64,000 nucleotides of DNA, taken from positions 36,274,378 through 36,338,377 of the forward strand of contig OZ007574.1 of NCBI GenBank assembly GCA_963931925.1. The letters are read 5' to 3'. The translations under genes were made by a program, and so were the position numbers. This document shows positions 59,001-64,000 of the stretch, one piece after another. Origin of the DNA: Onchidella celtica. Its lineage: Eukaryota; Mollusca; Gastropoda; Systellommatophora; Onchidiidae. The notes under the pieces were generated by a model. The model ran no database searches. It was not told the DNA's origin and worked only from the letters and a program-made list of their open reading frames with translations. Numbering within the stretch: position 1 is the first letter of the stretch; each line of letters begins with the position of its first letter.

Positions 59001-62000
59001 ACAGCCTGCTAAAGTGATTGCCTAATATAAAAACCTACTCACTTTCCTGGCCCACCATCTCCCATGCTTCTGCATTATCAACAGGTTTGACAGAGTCTTC
59101 CACCATCCTAAAAATATCAGCAGAGACAATGTGAACTGATCTTCCCTGGCGACCAAGACTCGCATATTCAATAGGATGAGATCCCTCTAGACGTCTTGTT
59201 CTCTCAATGTTCCACTGCTTTTCATCAACTGGAAAATAAAGAAATTCATGCTCACAACATTTATTCATGACACCTGGCACAGTATTTTTATGACTAATAT
59301 GATGTGTCAAACTCCAATTGCTAAAATTGAATATTTTTACAAAGGATGTAGTGAAAAAATATTGTGACAAAATAGAATCAGGTTTTGGTCCCCTCTTGAA
59401 GAATCTTTAGTCTAGCCCCAAGTTTCCATAGTAACGTCTACATAAACCAACCCAATGGCCTGGGATCTCGGATATATTAAAGCGCTCACTGACTCCTGTT
59501 TCAGTTGTTCTTTATTATGCCCCTAAATCCACTGTACATTTTATTATCCAGGGTAGAGGTCATGTGGTGACTGAAAGTGAACCGAAGGGATTATCCTTAA
59601 ATATAAAGAAAATAGAATGCATGACACCATCTAAAAAGGCGGTAAACCCTATCTGTAATCTCATAAGTAAAGGTGAGAAGATTAAACAGGTTCAAAAGTT
59701 TAAATATTTAGGATAATACAATTATATCCGACGGCAAATGTACAACAGAAATAAAAAAGAAGAATTGCAATGGCTAAAGATAGCTTTAATAAAATGAGCC
59801 CAATCCTAAAGAACAGAAACATCTCAATGTCAATAAAACCAATGGGTTTGAAGAGCTATGTGTGGTCAACCCTCCTGTATGATTGTGAATGCTGGACATT
59901 AACACTAAGGACATGGAAAACAAGCTAGTGGCAACGGAAATGTGGTTTTTAAGGGCACTCCTAAATATTTCATGGAAGGAAAGGAAATCGAATGAAATGG
60001 TGATGAAAGACACCAACATGGAGCGATCACTAATAAAAACAGTTAGGAGAAATTGCAGTTTGTGGGACACCTGAATTGACACAAAGGTCTTGAACACCTT
60101 GCTCTAACTGGAAAAATAGAGGGCAAAAAAAGCAGAGGTAGACATAGAATAACATATTTAGAGAGTTTGAACAGATGGGCGACAGGGAAAAACCAGGACA
60201 ATATGGGCTTTTTGAGAGCGTCTGAGTGGAGAAATGAGTGGCGAACCCATGATCGTCGATATCTGTTCCAGATCCAGCACTTGAAGATGAAGAAGAAGTA
60301 GTGAAAAAATAATGTGACAAAACAGAATCAGGTTTCGGTCCCCTCTTGAAGAACCTTTAGTCTAGCCCCAAGTTTCCATAGAAACAACTAACATCTACAT
60401 AAACCAACCAAATGGCCTGGGGTCTCGGGCATATTAAAAATAAAAGCGCTCATTGACTCCTGTGAATAATCAATTGTTCTTTGTAATGCTTCTAAATCCA
60501 CTGTGCATTTTATCATCCAGGGTAGTGGTCATGATTCACACTGCTATGACTGGTACTTTGTCACATTTTGGTAGTGAATGTGTACCTAATTTTTTTATAA
60601 AGTGATGCTGAATCTTGTGTTTCTTTGACCACTTTTGTATCACCCGACGATTCAGACGCTCACTGGAGGATGTCATAGTACAGAGAGGAGCTGATGTTGG
60701 ATCTGACCATCACATGCTGCTGGCAAGATTCAAACTCCGCCTCAAGAAACAAGGTACCAGAGCAGGAACAAAGAGGAGAAAGTTTCAAGTGAGCCTTCTG
60801 GATGGAGACAAGAAGGAAGAGTTCCAGCTGACACTGAGGAATAGATTCAAACCTCTTGTTGACCTTGAAGAGACAGTAGATTTGGAGACTCACTGGGCTA
60901 AGGTAAAAGGAGTATTTACATCGACATGTCAGGATGTTTTTGGGGAAAAGAAAGTGGAACACAAGGAATGGATCAGTCAAAAATCACTGGACTTGATAAG
61001 GATAAGAAGAGACCTAAAAGAACAGGTAAATGCAAGTCGTACAAGAAGCTCAAGAGTTGGTAACCAGGAAGAGTACCGAGCATCAGCTAAAGAGGTAAAA
61101 AAATCAACTAAAAAAGACAAAGAGGAGTTCATAGGAATGTTAGCAGAGAAGGCAGCAACAGGAGGACACATGAGGATCCTCTACCAGACTACAAAGACTC
61201 TTGCTGGAAAATATGGAAAACCTGAAGTTCCTGTCAAGGATTACAACAGGAAGGCTATTTTTGGAAAGGAAGCTCAGGCAAAAAGATGGATAGAACATTT
61301 TAACAGCCTCTTGAACAGACCTCCACCAAGCAACCCACCCGACATTCTACCCGCAAGAAATGATTTACCGATCAGTTGCGACCCTCCGACTAAAGCAGAG
61401 ATTAATGATGCCATAAAGCAGTTAAATCGAGGCAAGGCAGCTGGACCAGACCAGATTCCACCAGAGGCGCTGAAGGTAGATGCTGCTGGGGCTGCAGAGG
61501 GTCTGCACTCACTATTCTCGAGGATTTGGATCGGAGGCAAGTTTCCAAAGGACTGGAAGGAAGGACACCTCGTGAAGCTTCCAAAAAAAGGGGACCTCAG
61601 CAATTGTAGTAACTACAGAGGAATCACACTTCTCTCCATCCCAGGAAAGGTTTTCAATCGGATTATTCTCAAGCGAATACAGAATGCAACAGACCCAAAA
61701 CTTCGTGAGGAGCAAGCTGGTTTCAGGAGTAATTCGATCAACCACCGACCAGATCGCCACGCTGAGAATCATAGTAGAGCAGTCGCTAGAGTGGAACTCC
61801 CAACTGATAGTGAACTTCCTAGACTACGAGAAGGCCTTTGATAGCATCGACAGAGAAACACTGTGGAGAATATTGAGACATTATGGAATCCCAGAGAAGA
61901 TGGTGAATCTTATCAAGAGCATGTACGGGGGGACAAGTTGCAGAGTCGTACACGATGGTGAGCTTACTGACAGCTTTGATATCAAGGCTGGTGTTAGGCA

Positions 62001-63823
62001 GGGTTGTTTGCTGTCCCCATTTCTGTTTATTCTGGTGATTGATTGGCTTATGAAAGAAACCACCAGTGGAGGAAGAAATGGCATACAATGGACCCCATGG
62101 AGACAGCTGGACGATCTAGATTTTGCAGATGACTTGGCATTATTGTCGCACACACACGACCAGATGCAAGCAAAGACTACAGCTCTAAACAAAATTTCAG
62201 AATCTATTGGATTGAGGATACATCCTGCGAAGACGAAGGTCCTAAATATTGTTGCACCCCCAAGCGAACAAGACAGAGTAGGAGATTAACCACTGGAAGA
62301 TGTAGAGTCCTTCTGCTATCTTGGTAGTATCATTGACAATAAGGGAGGAACAGAGGCAGAAGTCAAAGCACGAATTGGAAAGGCACAGGCAGCTTTCACG
62401 TCCTTAAGCAAGATTTGGAGAACCAAGGATATATCTCTAAAAACAAAGCTGAGGATATTCAACTCGAACGTGAAGTCAGTCCTGTTGTATGGATGTGAGA
62501 CTTGGAATGCGTCCCAGGCCTGCATAAAGAGAATCCAAGTTTTCATCAACAGATGTTTGAGGAAGCTACTTAAGATCAGATGGACAGACAAGGTCAGCAA
62601 TGAAATTGTATGGAAAAGAACAAGACAGAGCCCAGTCAGAGAGGAAATTGGTAGGAGGCGATGGGGATGGATCGGCCACACTCCCAGGAGGCCAGGAAAC
62701 AGCATCACGAAGAAGGTATTGGACTGGAATCCCCAGGGCAAGAGATCAAGAGGAAGGCCGCGCGGAACGTGGAGAAGAGCCAGAGAAAATGATGTGCAAC
62801 GAAGCGGAAAGACTTGGAATAATGTAAAGAGGCTGGCCCATGATAGAGAGGGATGGAAAGTGTTTGTTGGTGGCCTATACCCTGATCCAGGGTGAGAAAG
62901 GCAATGATGATGATGATGATGATGCTGAATCTACAACTTCAACAGATTCCAGATGAATTTAAAGTGACAAAATACAGATGTAGCTGTCTACATTACTGAA
63001 CATACTGCTCTGGATTCCAGATAAATTTAAAGTAAAACAATAGCAGTTTACATAAACTATCTACCACTTTGACAGATTCCAGAGGAACTGAAAGTGAAAA
63101 ATACAAGTGAAGATGTATGATTAAGATGGAAATAATCTTTGAATTCATGATGCAGTGACCAGAAAAGCAATACCTGACAACAGTGTTATCCAGCTCAGTA
63201 CTGTGATCCAAGGGGATCTGTGTTTTTCCTTCACTTCTCCCTCCACTTCCTCTACTGAAGCCAAGAGACATTCAATCCTGTGATTTTCTCCATCCGTCCA
63301 CTGGACACTGTCCATCACAACACTGGTTTGGCCTGATACTGGAACTGTGTCACTGAACAATGTCTGGTGAAGACAGAGACAAAAAAAAAAAAAATAAATA
63401 TTCTGGATTGCAGTTATGATCAGGACGATAACTATCATGCTGTATTGCATAATTAAAATTTTTACCAGCATTAGAAAAAAAAGTGAACAATCTAGGATAT
63501 TAATCTGCTTAACTGAAAGTCACATTAGACCACAACATATACTGTAATCATTGAAACAGCATGTCTTGGCTGAAACATCGTAAGCTGAGAGGAAGAGACA
63601 AACGTTATAAGTAGTATTTTTTTTGCATGTAGATTACCTTCCATTTTCGTGATGTGTGTCTGTCTTCAGTTGCCAACAAATAAAGCATGTCTGCACCATT
63701 AACTACCACTGCAAGTTTTTGTGATGGAAATCTCAGGGACACATTCAACCTGGTAGGTTTCAGCCTTAAGTTAGCAGCATCTGGAACCTGGAACACGCTG
63801 TCACAAAGTTCAGGCTTGCCCGT
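56051..63823 (-). CDS. NUDCD1: NudC domain-containing protein 1, last seven exons (5' part outside window)
   Basis: Coding exons in transcript order: 63638-63823, 63174-63363, 59043-59228, 57852-58062, 57327-57468, 56857-56982, 56051-56511. Borders are GT-AG and phases match. About 500 residues are encoded; the human protein has 583, so roughly the first 90 lie past the right edge. The CS (p23/NudC-like) domain is split over two exons: LYTWSQSSTDLTVHVTIPEG, then LEISLQKAEEALWPVVVVGD. The C-terminal part shows LTSEDWNPNPEEKDKP, LEECDAVDEDG, CLRHDVDGFLWQ, HIGVLNAFGYVMASK and QQVSSVAKQQVLTLD, close to human NUDCD1. The family acts as an HSP90-linked co-chaperone, reported with dynein and mRNA-processing partners. 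In the last exon the frame breaks at a T5 run (56458-56462): the upstream part reads SNQFLFTAITDSNQ and the downstream part MPAMCLRHDV one base out of phase. Confidence 0.95.
58140..58290 (-). repeat. 3' end fragment of a non-LTR retrotransposon
   Basis: The reverse complement (ATGAGTGGCGAACCATCATC ... TCTGTTCCAGATCC) matches the 3' end of the RT fragment at 60200-60300. It sits in NUDCD1 intron 3, and its open reading on the minus strand mimics an exon but is out of phase with the neighbouring exons. Confidence 0.65.
58489..58942. repeat. Inverted repeat, ~123-bp arms, ~210-bp loop
   Basis: 58489-58610 and 58820-58942 are inverted copies at roughly 90% identity, including AACGATACAATGCAAAC against GTTTGCATTGTATCGTT and TTTTCTGTCTTCTCTTTTAG. 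It could fold into a long hairpin in the NUDCD1 pre-mRNA (intron 3). No duplication of flanking sequence identified. Confidence 0.85.
59345..60530 (+). mobile_element. 5'-truncated retrotransposon fragment between ~225-bp direct repeats
   Basis: 59350-59574 and 60301-60528 are direct repeats at about 90% identity (GTCCCCTCTTGAAGAA, AGTCTAGCCCCAAGTTTCCA, CACTGTRCATTTTATYATCC). Between them is the C-terminal end of a reverse transcriptase, plus strand and decayed: a KTECMTPSKKAV start, KYLG, STLLYDCECWTL, MENKLVATEMWFLRALL, SRGRHRITYLESL, and a tail WRNEWRTHDRRYL ending in a GAAGAAGAAG repeat. The layout looks like a very long target-site duplication. Confidence 0.7.
60616..62895 (+). pseudogene. 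Endonuclease C-terminus and reverse transcriptase, broken
   Basis: The reading starts at the endonuclease end (GADVGSDHHMLLARF, the terminal Asp-His), then linker and RT: GKAAGPDQIPPEALK, NYRGITLLSIPGKVFNRIIL, EEQAGFRS. A frame shift follows near 61730, and the next frame carries RSTTDQIATLRIIVEQ, VNFLDYEKAFDSID (catalytic Asp), GVRQGCLLSPFLF and DLDFADDLALLSH (catalytic DD). An in-frame TAA at 62287-62289 interrupts; reading resumes with ESFCYLGSIID, YGCETWN, RCLRKLLKIRWTD, WIGHTPRRPG and SRGRPRGTWRR to a stop at 62893-62895. So one frame shift plus one stop codon. It is a different family from the RTE-like copies at 1203 and 52046. Confidence 0.9.
60616..62919 (+). mobile_element. 5'-truncated RTE-type retrotransposon in NUDCD1 intron 2
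   Basis: A 13-bp target-site duplication TGATGCTGAATCT lies at 60603-60615 and 62920-62932. The element ends in an ATG/GAT trinucleotide tail (about 62902-62919), typical of RTE 3' ends. It starts inside the endonuclease domain and is antisense to NUDCD1. Confidence 0.92.
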
Positions 63824-63871
63824 CTTGTGAGATGAAATCAAAGGACAGATTAATTAAAACAGACTGTTAAC

Positions 63872-64000
63872 CCCTTCCCTGCTTTGCCTGGAACTATTCT
63901 GGGCTGTCTAATCTCCCTATACTGCCATGTACCCGGAACTATTTCGGGCCCAGTTCACATGCATTTCTTGAGTAATCATGGAGACAATTCCCAAATTATG
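63872..64000. mobile_element. Possible piggyBac-like terminus, cut by window edge
   Basis: TTAACCCCTTCCCTGC at 63868-63883 has the TTAA plus CCC start of piggyBac-type ends. It is followed by two direct copies of a GGAACTATTYYGGGC motif (about 63891-63905 and 63936-63950). The other end is outside the window, so this is only a candidate. Confidence 0.3.

Overview
The window is nuclear DNA of an intron-rich animal, most likely a lophotrochozoan and plausibly a marine gastropod. The grounds are GT-AG introns of 0.1-6 kb, animal gene families, dispersed TAGATC-type simple repeats and a dense mix of invertebrate transposable elements. The species assignment is inference; nothing in the sequence proves it. 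No bacterial genes, CRISPR array, rRNA or convincing functional tRNA gene is visible.

Three host genes occupy the right half. An ANKRD60-like gene (minus strand, 28974-37564, nine exons, 482 aa) encodes a ubiquitin-like domain, ankyrin repeats and an unusual tail with three Y-x-x-W-L motifs. It lies head to head with NDUFV2 (plus strand, 37953-51459, nine exons, 248 aa), the 24-kDa 2Fe-2S subunit of mitochondrial complex I. The 388-bp gap between the two start codons looks like a shared bidirectional promoter and holds an ETS/GABP-type site. Convergent to NDUFV2 is NUDCD1 (minus strand, last seven exons, 56051-63823). Its N-terminal exons lie beyond the right edge, and its last exon carries an apparent 1-bp deletion in a homopolymer.

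The left part (1-28.9 kb) has no host gene I can support. It holds a nearly full-length RTE-like non-LTR retrotransposon (1203-5432) broken by a PIF/Harbinger-like element with a TAA duplication, a Tigger-like element (5549-6194), and a 214-bp element with a 9-bp target duplication (6731-6944). It also holds a 4.3-kb Ginger-like inverted-repeat element with CCGG target duplications (17614-21894), tRNA-derived SINEs and long microsatellites.

Transposable elements also fill the introns and intergenic gaps on the right. These include a hAT-like element containing a nested retrotransposon fragment (40354-42352), an inverted-repeat composite (44165-46343), and a Tc1/mariner-type element with a decayed transposase whose second D and final E are about 83 residues apart (47651-49822). 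There are also two copies of a 540-bp MITE in opposite orientation (35203-35740, 50445-50985), a 5'-truncated sibling of the first retrotransposon (52046-53278), a second Tigger-like element (53887-54708), and a cluster of retrotransposon fragments in one NUDCD1 intron (59345-62919). Many elements can be delimited to the base by target-site duplications. All coordinates come from reading the sequence by eye; splice sites were checked for GT-AG and for phase continuity.
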